Notes: generated by a model not told the origin, from the letters alone. Counted from the first letter of the stretch, positions 32,712-46,662 are shown. The stretch: DNA of 64,000 nucleotides from Vitellaria paradoxa (GCA_019916065.1 CM034233.1:13411573-13475572); one strand, 5' to 3'. Program-made: numbers and translations.

Positions 32712-33490
32712 TAAGGTAGCGTTTAATTTGCTAAAAAACAACAAAAATCTCTAGAAACCCCTAAAAACTTTATATTCTCTGAGGAAGTTCTACCTTGTGG
32801 AAACGCTCTTTAATAAAACTTTAACTTTAGTTGGTCATGACCAAGAAACCACCGATTTCGCTTGGTGGGCCGGAAATGCCCGACTTATCAATTTATTTGG
32901 TAAACTACTAAGGGCTCATGTAGCCCATGCTGAATTAATTGTATTATAGGCCGGAGCAATGAACCTATTTGAAGTTTTGTACCAGAGAAGCCTATGTATG
33001 AACAAGGATTAATTTTACTTCCCCACCTAGCTACTCTAAGTTAAACTTTCTAACACATTTTATCCATTTTTGTATTTCGTGAAATTTCTATAAATTTCTA
33101 TACATGTTTATATATCTTAATAAATTTTTACAAACCCTAATATTTTTTTTACAAATCTTAATAACTTTTTCATAAACTTCACAAATTACAACAAATTTAA
33201 CATAAATCCCTGAGAATGGGTCGAAAAAATCATTTTTCACGATTTCTGTCTCTAACTTTTTCAATGCAAAAGTAAAAAAATTCAACAATTTTTAAAAAAA
33301 TTTTAATATAAATCCGTTGAAATAGACCAAAAAAATCGTTATTACGATTTCTTTTTTCAACTTTTTACTACAACAGTCTAAAAGTTACACTATTTATCTC
33401 CAAAAAATATGATTTTGGTTAATAATACCAAACGTTAAAAGTTACCCCAAACAACATATTTTTTTTACCACTCTAAACGCTACTTTAATC
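32712..33490. repeat. Tourist-like MITE family, copy 2 (interrupted)
   Basis: The left part (gtagcgtttaatttgctaaa ... aaaatctctagaaacccc) and the right part from 33040 (actttctaacacattttatc ... aaacgctactttaatc) line up with copies at 3082-3521 and 60883-61290. The family's middle word ctctaacacattttac is split by the plastid-derived insert at 32763-33038. Confidence 0.6.
32763..33038 (+). pseudogene. psbC: Nuclear plastid-DNA fragment: 5' part of psbC
   Basis: The sequence follows the chloroplast psbC (photosystem II CP43) gene from a few bases after the start codon: ctgaggaagttctacc, gtggaaacgctctttaat, gaccaagaaaccac, ttcgcttggtgggccgg, aatgcccgacttatcaa, ggccggagcaatgaacc, gaacaaggattaatttt and ccccacctagctactcta. 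It is not functional: substitutions are scattered, a TGG has become TAG (in gtattataggcc), and about 7 bases appear to be missing in gaagttttgtacc, breaking the frame. It stops abruptly at both ends and lies inside a Tourist-like repeat. Such transfers (NUPTs) are common in plant nuclei. Confidence 0.9.
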
Positions 33491-34124
33491 GGATCATGAC
33501 TTGGTATTAAATTGAACTATAAACAATTAAGTTAAGATATTATATATTATTAGTTTTAAAAAAATTAGGCCAAAATTTTACTTGAACTAGAACTCATCCT
33601 AGCCTATACACATCTCTGCCCTTGTGTGCGTAGGAGTGAGAGATTTCTTCCTACTTAAAATTAAGAGTTATAAGGTAAAGGTGTCACTCATCATTACCTT
33701 CCCAAAATAATTATAACCCTAATATTGTAGAAAATGACCTTGGGTATAAAATAAATTTTTAAAATTTTGTGAGTTTTACCGTATTAAAAAAGGGGGGGGG
33801 GGAGATTGCTGAAGTATAACAGTCAAGGTGTGCGCACATGTACCTCTAAAAAAAAAAAAAAAATGGAGGAAGCACACGTGACTTGCGGAGACAAGGTCTT
33901 GATTAGGACGTCAGGGGACTTGGTCTGATTTCCTCTTCTAGAAACTGAAACCACCCCAGTTACTCAAAAGGAAAAGTCCATTTCCGTCCTTTTAAGCAAT
34001 TTCAAATTCAATTATGAAATTCTATTTATGTGCTTTTCAGTAATTTCAATTTCAATTAAGAAAAAATTAAAAACCAAAAAAAAAAAGGAAGAAACTTTTA
34101 GGATATTCGGTATTCAGTATCCAA
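33491..34124. other. Intergenic DNA, no gene seen
   Basis: AT-rich with poly-G at about 33791-33802, poly-A at about 33849-33864 and a GC-richer patch at 33870-33950 (with CACGTG at about 33875) with no frame. Confidence 0.45.
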
Positions 34125-35165
34125 TACTTAGTGCTGTTTGACAACGTTATCGTTTTTTTATTATTTTTCTGTTACTATTTTCTATTTTTTATTTTTTATT
34201 ACCATTTATTTTTTCTGAAATAAAAATTAAAACTGCGTTTGTAAAATACAAGTTTTTTTATAATTATTAATTTTTTATTTTAAAAAATATTTAATTTTAT
34301 TACTTTTAAAAAATTAATAGAACTTAACAAAATATATTTTATATTAATTTAATATAATTAATTAAATTAATACAGTAAATTATTTATTAAAATCATTTAA
34401 TTCAATAAATATAAATTATATTAAATTATTGTATATTATATTATTTATTAAAAATAATTTAATAAAATATATGTCATATTAAATAAATAATTAAATTAGA
34501 TTAATTATTAAATTAAATTATTTATTTTTAAATTAATTAAATTCATTTAATTATTTATTAAAATAATTTAATAAAATATATTTTATATAAATTAAATTAA
34601 TTAAATCATAAATAATTTAATTTAATTATGATATTTATTTAAAATAATTTAATATTAATTATTAAATTAAATTAGAAATTAATTTAATTTAATTATTAAT
34701 TATGTTATATAAATTAATTTAATTATTAAATTAAATAAATTAATTATGGTATTTATTTATGATAATTTAGCAATAATTAATTATTAAATTAAATTAAATT
34801 AATTAATTTAGTTTTATTATTTATTAAAAATAATTTATATTAATTAATTTAATTTATTGAATTTAATTATATTATTTATTAAAATAACTTATTTTAATAA
34901 AATATTTGAATAAAATAATTTATTTTTTTGTAATATAACAAAAATAGACAATGTTTTAAAATTGATAAAATATTAGTAACAGAAAAGAAAATCAGAGTGA
35001 AAATATATTTTTTATGTTTACGTTTTTCTGTTTATGCTTTCAATTTTTTTAAAAACAAAAAAAAAGTAAATAGGTTTATCAAACATATTTCTGTTACGAA
35101 TTTACAAAATTTTGAAAATATAAACAGAAAAGTAGAAAATGGAAACGTTACCAAACGGGGCCCTA
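34125..35165. repeat. Extreme AT-rich block inside a MITE-like frame
   Basis: Flanked by gctgtttgacaacgtt on the left and cgttaccaaacggggccc on the right, an inverted pair. Between about 34260 and 34970 G and C are rare and the sequence is made of aattaaatta / taatttaatt words. This could be a long foldback element with an AT expansion, and might act as a matrix-attachment region, but no function can be shown. Confidence 0.55.
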
Positions 35166-35242
35166 GTATTCAGTACTTGATATCTAATTCACACTTATAA
35201 GGTATTTGTTTAATATAATATAATATAATATAATATAATATA

Positions 35243-35469
35243 AGGGTGGGTCAATTTGCATTACATAAATAAAATTTTTACTTTATTTTATTTTTTATTA
35301 AATAAAATGACACAATGACCCTCATTCTTATAATAAGATATATTGTAAAATGTTAATGCTATAAATATCCTTGTATAAAAATGAGGGTAATTGCATAATT
35401 TTTTTTATTTAATAAAATAGTAAAGTGGAATGCAAGAATTTATTTGTAGAGTACACATAGATCCACCCT
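35243..35469. mobile_element. Foldback MITE
   Basis: The ends AGGGTGG (35243) and CCACCCT (35469) begin inverted arms of about 90 bases: tgcattacataaataaa, ttaaataaaatgacac and gaccctcatt against their partners aatgagggtaattgcat, tttaataaaatagtaaag and gcaagaatttatttgtag. Preceded by an (ATAAT)n tract at about 35212-35242. No open frame. Confidence 0.6.
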
Positions 35470-37633
35470 ATATAATTATAATTTTATCCCTTAAATAAAA
35501 TTATTTCCTCCATTTTCTTAATATTCATATTTTTTTCTAAAATCTTGTTATTGAATTGGATATTAAAATATTTAATTAATTACTCTTGGTATAAACATAT
35601 GTATTTATAATTACTTTCTTCGCTACAACAAATATATTTATTTGTTGATGGAGTTAGCAAAAAAATATATGTAAGTAATGATCGTAATAGACGAAGTCAT
35701 GTATTAAATTTGAAGGTTGACCAATGAGTTTAATAAATTTAATATTTTTGTCACTTATTACTTTTTTTATATTTTTTATTGGATTTGATAAGTTTGATAC
35801 ATGTTTTGATGAAATTAGGAGGAGATGGATTTGAAACTCCAATTGAAAAAATAAACGAATTTAAGACAAAAATGATTAAAAGAATTGATTTAATAATGAT
35901 AATTGTTAACTAAGAGATTGCCATGCTTGATTACATCCCTGTTCATGAGCAATAGAGACCACTAGAAGCTGAAAGAACACCAGCGTGGAAATATCCATTT
36001 CTCACAAATCAATGCGAATGTGATGAATTAATAAAAGTAATTGATAAATCAGTAAACTAGTATCTTCTTGGAAATTCAACTCAAACTAAAAGCTATTTAG
36101 AACACTAGTGTGGTACTTGCCAAAAAACTCTAATACTTATGTTAATAAGAGAGTTGATAAAGTAGTTTGACAGAATTTCAATAAGGTAAATGAGCTGTAC
36201 CTATATCCTTGTGAAGTGGTGATATATATATATATATATATAAGAAACCTCAAGTGGAATGGTATGCATGAATTGTATGTAACCGTACTTTCTCATTCTC
36301 CAATAGGATGATGTACTTGTATTGTGAATCCTAATGTTGATTCCTTAGTTTGTTAACCAACGCGTTATATAAAATGCGATTTGTGATAGTACTTTATAGG
36401 CATATATATTGGAACTGCTAAGAGAAAGTTGTGTGCGTGATCCGTGAAGTAAACTGCCTTAGTAGGAATAATTTAATCAAAGTGTTTAGTCAGAGATCGA
36501 TCAAGTGATTAAGGCCCGATCAGAAGCGTTCTTACTTGGATGCCCCCGATTGGGTATGGGTCAAGCTTCGATTGGGTATGGGTCAAACTGGAAGCTTAGC
36601 CATTACAGGTGGTACAAGATATACCTATATTACTTGGATGCCCCTGGTTAGGCAAAGGTCGAGTAAAGATTTGATGGATTTACCTGGTCGTGTTAACGAC
36701 AGATGGGACACTTGTTCGTTTGAGGTAATACGGAATATTCCCATATCAGTAGTTGTTCGTGTTGCCAACTTGTTAACAATCTTTGGTGGTGTATTATATT
36801 AAATTATTTTACGAAAAATTATATTAAAATAATATAATAACAATGTTTTTATACATTAAAATTTACTTATTAATAAAGTCTATTATGTTATACTGATTAT
36901 TGTACATTATTCTTATAAATTAATCTGCTTATATGATTTTAGTCTTAATTTTCATATTTAGTGAATACTTGATTGAAAATAATAATAAGTAAACTTAGTA
37001 ATGTTTTATTTTATATAAATGAAAATAATTACTGCAAAATGTATATTTCTATGTCAATTAAAAATGATATTTATAAGAAAAATTAATAAATTCATTATAT
37101 ACTATAAAAGTATGAAAGTATGAATATAAAATTGAAGAATGTCACACACACACGTGGCCGTCAATGTCTGATGAATCAGTCTTTAACCTTAAAAATTATT
37201 ATTATTACTATTACGATGGACCCCGCAAGTTTGGGAACAACAAGCATGAAGTGTCTGTGTGCAAGTAAGTGCAGGTTTGGAATTGACACTTGCCTTTCAA
37301 TGTAGAATAGAATTGGGAATATGGCTTTTTAATTTGAAGCAATTAATTAATTAAGTTTAACAGCTTTCCCAGGGATTTCAAGGGTTACAAGGAAAAGATA
37401 AATGATCTGAATTTAATCCAAGTTTAATTAACTGAATTAATAAATACTGTTTGTCAGAATTAATAAATCTTAGATTAATAAATATTGTTTGATAGAATCA
37501 ATAAATCTTGATTAAATCTAGACCATTTATTTATTGACTACAATCCATGTGGTGCAAATTTTGCTGCAGAATATTGTAATCCTTTTTTCAACACATGTTT
37601 AAGGGAGAATGAATGAGGTAGATTACACGCTAC
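35470..37633. other. Intergenic DNA, no gene seen
   Basis: A small direct repeat cgattgggtatgggtcaa occurs twice around 36548-36585. An (AT)n tract lies at 36220-36242. The frame at 36536-36802 is not family-like. Confidence 0.5.
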
Positions 37634-40487
37634 GTCACACTCCGTATCTCGTAATCTGAGGGGTGAGTGATTTAACATACAAATCATACACTAACTAACT
37701 AACCTTGATCAGAGCCATTCAACCTTGGAGCAGTATCTACATAAGATAATAACATAATATAATCTAAATTAAGTCTCGGCTATTGTTAGGCTATAATATT
37801 CTAACATATCCCATAACTATCATATTCAAATATAAACCTTATGATCTTTACAACCTAATCGAATAAATTTCTAAATTAAAACAATATTACAATCCCAAAT
37901 ATAATTTCAATTTAAGAAAATGAAATGTAATGCCTGCAATAACTTATACACTTCTAATTTCACCAAATGCCCACCTAATCTTTAGAATTCATTCCTACAA
38001 CAAAATCTGTAGGGATGTAAGCACTAATCCATTTGTGCTTACTTAGTATCATAAAAGCATATATTATATATAAAGCAAAATTATGCAATATGATTGTCAC
38101 AAGTAAATCAACATCTTCAACTTAATCATAATCAATTATAAATAACAAGACTCAACATAATCACATAAGTAAATAATATTTCACTATACCACTATATTAC
38201 AACCATCATTACAAGTCTTAACATTTAATTTATTTATTATCTTTCTCAGCATTACCATTACTAGTCACCTATCACATTTTCATTTCCATTTAATCTATGG
38301 GGTGGGTACATTATACATCATCTTTAAGGGCCACGATTAGTCATAATATACGTCGTCGTTTAGGGCCACGATTAGCCATAATACATGTTTTCGTTAAGGG
38401 TCATAATTAGCCACGATATACGTCGTCATTTAGGAGCACGATTAGCCACAGGTCCACGATTAGCCACAATACATATTATGTTGTAGGCTACTAATCTACT
38501 GGCATAAATACCAATTTCTGCATAGATTTTAAGTCTTTCAACCCTAGAGTAATCTTTGTACCTTTCTTATTTTTCGGCACCCTTCATCCACGTGTCACGA
38601 CTTTAATCACATTATCTATTTTATTTCTTTCCATTATCATCCTTAATCATTTTATCCTTGACATATTATCATAATCTACAATGAACACATATCGTCTCAT
38701 CATTTCTTCATACTTTCATTGTCAATTTTAAATAATAACTCAACATATTCCAAATCCAATTATCATATCATTTTCATCATAATCAACTTATTCTTATCAA
38801 GATCAAATAATCAATATCATTTAATATAAATAACTAATCATATTCCAGTAATTATTATAAATCAATAATAATGAAATCGTTCATAAAGTAAGGAATGCTA
38901 AATCATGTATCTCTTTAATAATTCAATATCATTTATCTTATCTCTTAAACATCTCTCATCCAAACATTTTCAACACTAATATATCATTTGATCATTTTAT
39001 TGTAAAACACCCGATTATAATTCATTTATCATAAATAATCAACACTAATTTCCCTTCATTCATAACATCTAATCACCATATCATACATATATCATTCATA
39101 TTTTTATTTATCTCTTTTTCTTTCCATTAACCTTATCATATTCTTTTTATCCTCTTATTCAATCAAAGAACATTTTTATATCATCATAGTAATCAATATA
39201 ATAATCTCAATTCAATTTAATCTTATGATAGCATGCTATCACTATATTATAACATTTCCTCATTTCCTTAAACATATTTTTAACTCTTTTTAATTCAAGT
39301 ATCACATAATACATATTCACAAGTTTACGACAACACAATGGGTAGTATATATCAAGAATAAGATGCCAAAAACTGAGAAATCCATCAAATAAGACCCAAA
39401 CTAAAATTTTGGAGCACTAGGATGCCCCAGTAGGGGACTTGGGCGCCCTCACTACTCAACCTAGGTCGGATGAAGCAACCCGGGTGCCTGCATAGGGACC
39501 CCAGGCGCCCTTATTGTCCAGGGAGCTACTCTGCTCTGGTTCGAGTTATAACTTATGGTTTTGTGTCTCAAACTTAGCTTAATCCAATGTTTAATTAAAA
39601 CCTTGTTTTCTTATGTTCTTTAGGACTTAAAAGGCTCTAAAAAGTCAATCAAAACAAGTTTTAATTCACTCAATTTATCAAAATAGAAATCTTGGTTTCA
39701 ACCTATATATGCACATATACACCCATAATACACCACTTGAATCCTTTCTTCATACTTCAAAATTCTTAAATAACCATCATAACAATATTTTATAACTCAA
39801 TACATCTTATATATGCTAATAAGAAACTAGAAATTCCTTATCTCAAGCATTGAAAACAAAGATAGTTGACACCCGGTTTTAGGTTTTCAACTTTAAGTTG
39901 ATCAATTTCTTCGCTTTTTGATCCAAATAACAAATAAACCACATAGAAGTGTTCATTGAGTGCTTAATTCCAGTCTTGCAAAATTAATTTGAGTTTGGTG
40001 AAGGTTAGGAGAACTTACCAAAACTAAGTTTTTTGGTTCCTCCTCGGGTTCTAGTTCCTCTCTCGATTTCTTTTCCTAACACCAAACTTTTTTTCTCTCT
40101 CTTCTCTCATACATACATATACACATGCTTGGCTTGGTTTCCAAGCATGCTATAGGGCCCTACACCTTCCCATACCCTTTATTTTGATTAGGGAAGGCCA
40201 TAGGAGTAACGCCTAACCAAACCAGCCTGAGCCATATCAATTTGTCAATCTGCTACATAGGCTAGGCGCTCCTCTAAGGTCCCAGGTGCCCACCCCTCTA
40301 CCTGAGGCAACCCCTATATTCCTTCGAGCCAAAATGTTAATTTTTAGGTTATTTGGTCTACTACTTCCAAAATTTTCAACCATAAGACATCCCTAATAAC
40401 TAATATTACTTAAATAACATATTATCACACCTAAAATGTGTTAAAAACCATCAATTTATATCAATACAGAGATTTAGGATACTACAT
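37634..40487. mobile_element. Probable solo LTR of a large gypsy-type element
   Basis: It is bounded by gtcacactccgtatctcg on the left and gatttaggatactacat on the right. These resemble decayed TGTNACxCCCC ... GGGGxxTTACA ends of large chromovirus (Tekay/Del-like) LTRs. GCTAC flanks on both sides (37629-37633 and 40488-40492) as a 5-bp target duplication. The 2.85-kb interior has no protein frame. It contains a 36-bp tandem array and two GC-rich patches (gggcgccctc near 39450, caggcgccc near 39504). No second copy of the ends was found, hence solo LTR rather than full element. Confidence 0.55.
38328..38475. repeat. Tandem array of about 36-bp units
   Basis: Four to five degenerate units of ggccacgattagccataata plus cacgtcgtcgtt-like spacer, at about 38330, 38366, 38402, 38437 and a short one at 38453. 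It lies inside the probable solo LTR. Confidence 0.75.
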
Positions 40488-40492
40488 GCTAC

Positions 40493-42809
40493 TCAACTAA
40501 TCTTTGGTACCTTGGAGTTAACGATTGAGTAACTCCTCTAGTGGCTCGAGGAGACTTGGGCTAGTGATAGCAAATCTAAGTGTTTACCAGTTGAATTATT
40601 ACTTAGAATTGTGAATAACCAACTTGTTAGTGAATAAATTGAGCTCGGGGCTCATCATTTTAATAAATAAGTTGAGCCTGAATGAACAAAATATTTGTTT
40701 AATAAACAAATTAATTGACTTATTAAGAGTTCAAATTTGTATAATATTCTTATATTTAATCAAATAACATATATAATATATTAATTAAATATTTTGGCAT
40801 AATTATAAAATATATTTTTTTCATAAAACTCGTTTGAACTCGTTTATATATAAGTAGGAGAAGATTTTAAAGAATAAAAAGTATCACTCAATTGATAAAC
40901 GACCTGAATCTCAATAACGTAGTGCTTGACTTGGCTAATTAATTTGCAAGCTTACCAGTCCACCACTCCACTACAAATCTTGTCCATGAATTTGGAAGAT
41001 TCATCAAATTGACGCCCTCAACATAAGACCACATCGATCCTTGACCTTGGCCTCATCTTCAATCTCAATCGAAATCCTAATCCTGATCTCCTATCTTAAT
41101 GAATGGTGCTACACATAATTAACTCATATAGCGAGTATCACAACATTTGTGTTGATATCTCATAGGAAATTATTTTTATGTGACGGTTATTGAAAAGTAA
41201 TTTTCACTATGATTCAACCATCTCAATAATCATTATGCATTAATATGTTCTATTGTCTTCTGTTTTTGTGAAAGCAAATCTATGATAAATGAAATAATTT
41301 TAATACGTTCTATTGTTTTAATTATGCTTTGAGAATTAGAGTCTAATGTATTTGATTACATGCACATCATGTCTTAAAAGTCTTATATTGATTTGTGCGT
41401 AATATCTTGTTATTCCTTATTATAGTTGTGAAGTTATATTTTTGATTATTTTATACGAGCTGTGTCTAACTTCTAGTGTATTCTTATCCTCATCATGATG
41501 TTAGGCTACATTCTTTACATGGACTTGTGACTGTTTTCGAAATATTTCAAATAAAATTTGCTTAGAAATGACTACCAATAAAATAGAGCAAAGTCACCAT
41601 TACAAAATATGATTATTGAAATAATCAAAATTTGAAAAGTGATGCAAGAGAAAAATGCTTCCTGTCCACATAAGTGTGTGAAATTTGTCAAGTTTGGTAG
41701 GAGTTATGAGAACTCTAAGAAATATTTGTTCAAAATCAAACTTGGATGTAAAAACATTTGATTTACTGACAAAATCAATAAATTGAGAGTCCTCTTTTTG
41801 GCAAATGTACGGTGCAAGGCATCGGGAGACAATTCCATAGTTGGGGCAAATTTAAAATGCGTTGTCTAAAATTGTAACAGTTTGAAAAATTGCCTTAAAA
41901 CAAGCTCGGAAGTATTCTAGTGCCATATATTGAGAGATCAATAGAGAATAGTTGAAAATTGATAAAAAAAAAAGTTTATATAAAATGTTCGCGCATTGAG
42001 TGTGTAAGGAATATGTATTAGAGATTGTGCATAGAGAGCAAAAAGAATATGTATTAGAGTACGATGGTGTGAATTCATTACTAGATGTCTTATGGATCTT
42101 GTGTCAAACAAATGTGGAATCAGCATACGCTAAATGCGTAAATACTAATTTATTTAAATTTATTTTATTTTGATGGAACACACCTTAAAGGACCAATATA
42201 TTACGTAAGCATAATCTATGGATTCCTTATCTTTGCGTTGCCATGCGAATCATCTCTCTCATAAATCATGCCCTTGACATAACTTTGAAAGTAGCACTTG
42301 TGATGTGTCGACATGAATATTTTCTATACTTCAAACCCATCTCCAGTGATTTGTTTTGTTTTCATTTTATCCAGTTTGATTTAGTTTGTTCTGCTTCCTC
42401 ATTCCAGTCATTATGTTTCAATCTAACATATTTCTCATTCTTTATCATTTTGTGTTCATTATTCTGTCGATTCCATGATGATAATGTGAAACAATATGTG
42501 ATATCCAGCAACAAATAAAAATGTTCATCAGCGTAGATTCAAGGAAGACGAAACCACAAATATGCACAACTGTCCAAAGATTCAATGCTAATTCCACACA
42601 GAGATTTCAAGTTACAATACAGGACAATTAACCAATCAAGTAAAGGGGGTTAAAAAAAAAAAGAAGAAATCTCCCTTCCAATGAAGCTATTCTTCTAGCA
42701 TCTCCCAGTGTGATTTTGACTCGGTACAATTGACAGCATATACAACTCCCATTGTATGCATAGAAACAGAAAAACCATTGCCAACTAAATATGTCCTATT
42801 TCTTTTCTT
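40493..42809. other. Intergenic DNA up to the Tubby-like gene
   Basis: AT-rich, with one stretch (40600-40860) of ttaataaataagttgagcc-like words resembling the hAT-like repeat at 11960. Frames at 41938-42126 and 42243-42518 are isolated and unlike known proteins. About 42540-42809 is likely the 3' untranslated end of the - strand Tubby-like gene. Confidence 0.5.
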
Positions 42810-45800
42810 CTATTCACATGCTAGTTTTGTGTCAAAGCTGCTCAAACAGATGGCAAAGGCCTGAAATGCAGATAAAGGATACCGATAATCCATGGTAAAC
42901 ATATCCTTGCTTACCTTACCAAACTGTAATATAATCTTGTCATGGTCAGATGAGGCTGGCTGAGGTAGCGCTGGTGCACCATCAGCAGACTGTGGGGCAG
43001 CAGCAATCAGCTGGAAATTTTTTACGGATGCAACGGTTACCCTGCCCCGGAAGTTAAGGCACCAACACTGTAACTGCTCGTGCCATCTGGGCGCCTTGTT
43101 TTTAAGAACCAAAGGCCTGTCCTTACCCTCATCTCCTGCATCACTTGGACCAAGGATGTCTGAAAAACGGGAGCTACTAAACTCTGTTGAGTTGTCAACT
43201 GATTTTGAAAACGAGATACTCCTGAGCGAGTCTTCAAGGGAGGGAGGAAGAAGCTCGGGCTGGCCCGGGACTGTGCCACCTGGCTCAAGTGCTGAAGCAG
43301 GGATTGAGTGCATGATGCAATGCATCTTGCGCGGCCCTCTTGTGCCTAGCACATTCAGTTCATATGTGACCTGAGCAATGTTGTAGCTGCCTGTAGGGAC
43401 TTTGGGAGAAACTTTTTTTGAGTAGAACCTACGACTTGTACGCCCAGGCAGGGAAAAACGAGCACTATTGTATAGCGGCTGTGTCTCGTAAATTATGAAT
43501 TTTGTGCCAAGGAAATTGGATCTGTTAGCAAGTGACAGATATCAGCATCATGCCAGATGTATCAAATGTGAAATGCTTAGCAAAAGTTAGCTAATTTAAA
43601 TGTTATAATAAGAATTTTGGGATATAAAGTCTCAGTCTTACTCTATGAACCACAAATGAGAACCTGTGACATGGACACATTGATGCATAAAATTTAAAGA
43701 ATATCAAGATGAACACATGAAGACACCTTAACAAATAAATGGGCTTATATATACACACAAACTATTTATTCTCGTATTTTTACTTTCAAGGGAATGATAG
43801 ATTAGGTTTAGGGAAAGAGCTTAGAGTTTAAGAAATATTTTTTTGGTATTTATAGATGGAAAAAAAGGTTAAAAAAACAGATCTAGACGCTATACAGAAA
43901 AACAGGGGACATTTCATGGGTAGATCCTGGGAACTTTGCAGGCGCAATCTGCCAACGAAGCATTCTGGAATATCAGCCTATGGTATATCAACCTCTCATA
44001 GGAATTTCGCTAGCAAGGTCAGGTCCCGAACTTCTAGCAAAGCATGATAACCACTTAAATCAAAGCCCAACCATTCTCCAAACCTTCTACTATAAAGATC
44101 TTCACTCAAACATCTCCCAAAAGCACAGATGAAGTGTCCAAACACTCTTTGGCATGTGTTCACATACTTGACTTGAAAAATACAAACAACCAGACGACAT
44201 TGTACATCTCAAACAACAACATTTCTAATCAAATACAATCAAAGTATTTGCTTGAGAATTGCCAACACAATAAATCCTGTACAAGCACTAACACTAACAA
44301 TACATCATCAAAGTACCACCAATTAAATGCAAAAGACCCTTTTAAATCATAGGTCCCAAAATTTGACGGCAACTCGAAGATAAAAATTTAAACATATTAT
44401 TTTAGTTTTGCAATTTAAGTAAGTTTATGTAAAAATCATCACATGGGGTTTATACTTGTGCACTAAGAAAAGACGAGAAAAAGAACACACCTGTAAACTA
44501 AGAAAAGTGGATGCCAACACAGACATCCATGCAATAAATTGATGTAGTAAAACTAGAGAGTAACAGAATTCCACTAATCTCCATTCATCAAAAACACAAA
44601 AAAGACAAAGCAAAACAAAAGGACAAAAAAAGGGTTATGTTTATACACCTTCTGTTCAAATAAATACCAAAAAAAGGAAAATTGCTACACCATTTCTCCC
44701 ATTCAATTATCAACCTGCCTTGTTCTCAATAGGTATGAGTACAGCAGCAGCAATCAATTTAAAAAAGGTGTACTGGTTTTAAATTCTACATGGATTACAT
44801 CATAGGAATGCTGTCCGCCAGTGTATTTGCTTAAAATTATATAATATACGAGAAATCAAAATGCGCCATCAATACAAACTAAAGAATAAAACACAATGGA
44901 CTTATGTACGTTGATAAAAAAGGAGAGTTGACAATCAAATATATACTACCATAAATCAGGCAATACAAGCACACCGCCAAGATGCATCAAGATTGGAATT
45001 CAAATCAACAACTGTTTTTTTAACTTGGACATTACCCATGCCCAATACTAAATCCAAGGACTCAGAGGAAATAGGAAAGGGAAAAGAGGCAAGAAACTAG
45101 ATTGAAAAGCAGACAATCATAGCTTAGATCACTTTAAATGATTTCCACTATTTTTAAGCAGGAATAAAATTCAAGCCTGTTGTCTGATTGAATAGCATTA
45201 AATATGTTGCTAAAAAATATATTCCGATTTCATAAGATGTCATCAGTAAAGGGATTCACCAAATTATTAAGATATTAGCACCCCAAGACTAAGCAGTAAA
45301 AGTTCTTAAGTTGCAGCTTTACCTCAGTTTTCCTATGTAAGTGCTGCCTGATCTTGATCTGTTATCAGCATCCATGGATATCACATATTCTGTGCAGGTA
45401 GTACACCTATTCCGTTTTGCAGAAAGAAGAAATTTCCCATTTTCAACAAGCAAGGCTGCGATATAAAGCATTGAATCACAATAGGGAAGACTGATTGAAA
45501 TGTATTGATTAAAAGAGAGTTCACTAAGGTCTGACTCCAGAACTGAATTGAACTTGGCATAGGAATTAATGTAATAAGAGCTCAAGGTTAGTGAATTATC
45601 ACAAAATTGTAATTCACATTCATTTAGCTAATTCGCAAAAGTGCATACAAGCTGGATTATGTATACCACACGGACATTGAACTGGTTAACTCAGTTAAAA
45701 TATCTTTAATCTATGTAAATTTTAAAAAATTACTAACCAAATTATTTCATTGGCCAAACTCGTTAACAGTGAGAGAAGAAGAAGAAGAAGAAAAAAAAAA

Positions 45801-46662
45801 AAAAGAACAGAGGTAGGCTGATTACACTCAATTTAAAATGATTATTGATCTCTACACAACCAGTCATAAAGAACAAATGGAAGTTCACTAACTACCAGTA
45901 ATTTAAAGGTTAAAAGAAACCATTCCTTACCGGGGCTAAGACAAAGGAAAAGGCGGTATGTCAAATTAGCTTTGTCTCTCTTGATGAAGCACTGAACAGT
46001 TCCATCTCGAGGCCCTGGCTGAAAAACAAATAAATCAGAACTGTTAACTGCATGCAGCTTCAACAGAAAAATTTTCCATGTTCACAAAGTCAACACTTAA
46101 CTTTAGTAAAAATGCCGTAAGATGATTCATTTTTAAGAAAAAGTGTGGGTGAATCTAGAAAGTAACAAGGAAAAAAGTTACTCATGTTCACAAATTCTAC
46201 ACTTGCATTAATTAAAATGACATAAGAATGATTCAGTTTTTAGGAAAACTGTGGGCAAATTTAGAAAATAACAAAGAACTAATGATAAGCAAGAGAACAG
46301 AAGTTACAGAACAGAAAACCCACATGCTTCAGGGAGACTGCAAAGGTAATTTTCCCCGAAAACTCAAGGCTTTCAACAATTTCTTTACACATTTCCCTCC
46401 ATGACCTGCACACAGCAGCACATGCAACAACGTGTTTGCGAGAAGGCCATGTACTCTCACTTGCCTCTAACCTTTTAATCACGTCACGAAGAAGCTCTGG
46501 TGGGAGGCCAGCCCAGCAGCTATTCTGGATCACCAGAGACTGGTCATGCAACTCATGGACTGCACCCTGAGATTTTCCCTGATGATGACCAGGCAGCCTC
46601 ACTTCAAAACTCCGTCTTGATAAGCTCCCAAAGCCATCACGGACTATTCTGCGGAATGACAT
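42810..46662 (-). CDS. TLP: Tubby-like F-box protein (TLP)
   Basis: Four coding exons: 46662-46324, 46018-45931, 45455-45323 and 43521-42810, giving 423 residues, the usual size. The junctions rebuild known sequence: [28 protein letters not shown], and [14 protein letters not shown]. Domains: an F-box (about 50-105, [20 protein letters not shown] ... [13 protein letters not shown]) that would bind SKP1/ASK adaptors in an SCF ubiquitin ligase, and a Tubby domain (about 114-423) with [52 protein letters not shown] and the C-terminus [13 protein letters not shown]. Plant TLPs bind phosphoinositides at the plasma membrane and move to the nucleus on stress. By memory it is closest to Arabidopsis TLP2/TLP6, but this was not checked. 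The N-terminus [14 protein letters not shown] lacks a VRD seen in many relatives. Confidence 0.93.

Noticed and set aside
38328..38475. CRISPR-like array of short repeats
   Set aside because: Units are contiguous and degenerate without unique spacers, and the DNA is plant nuclear. It is a simple tandem array.
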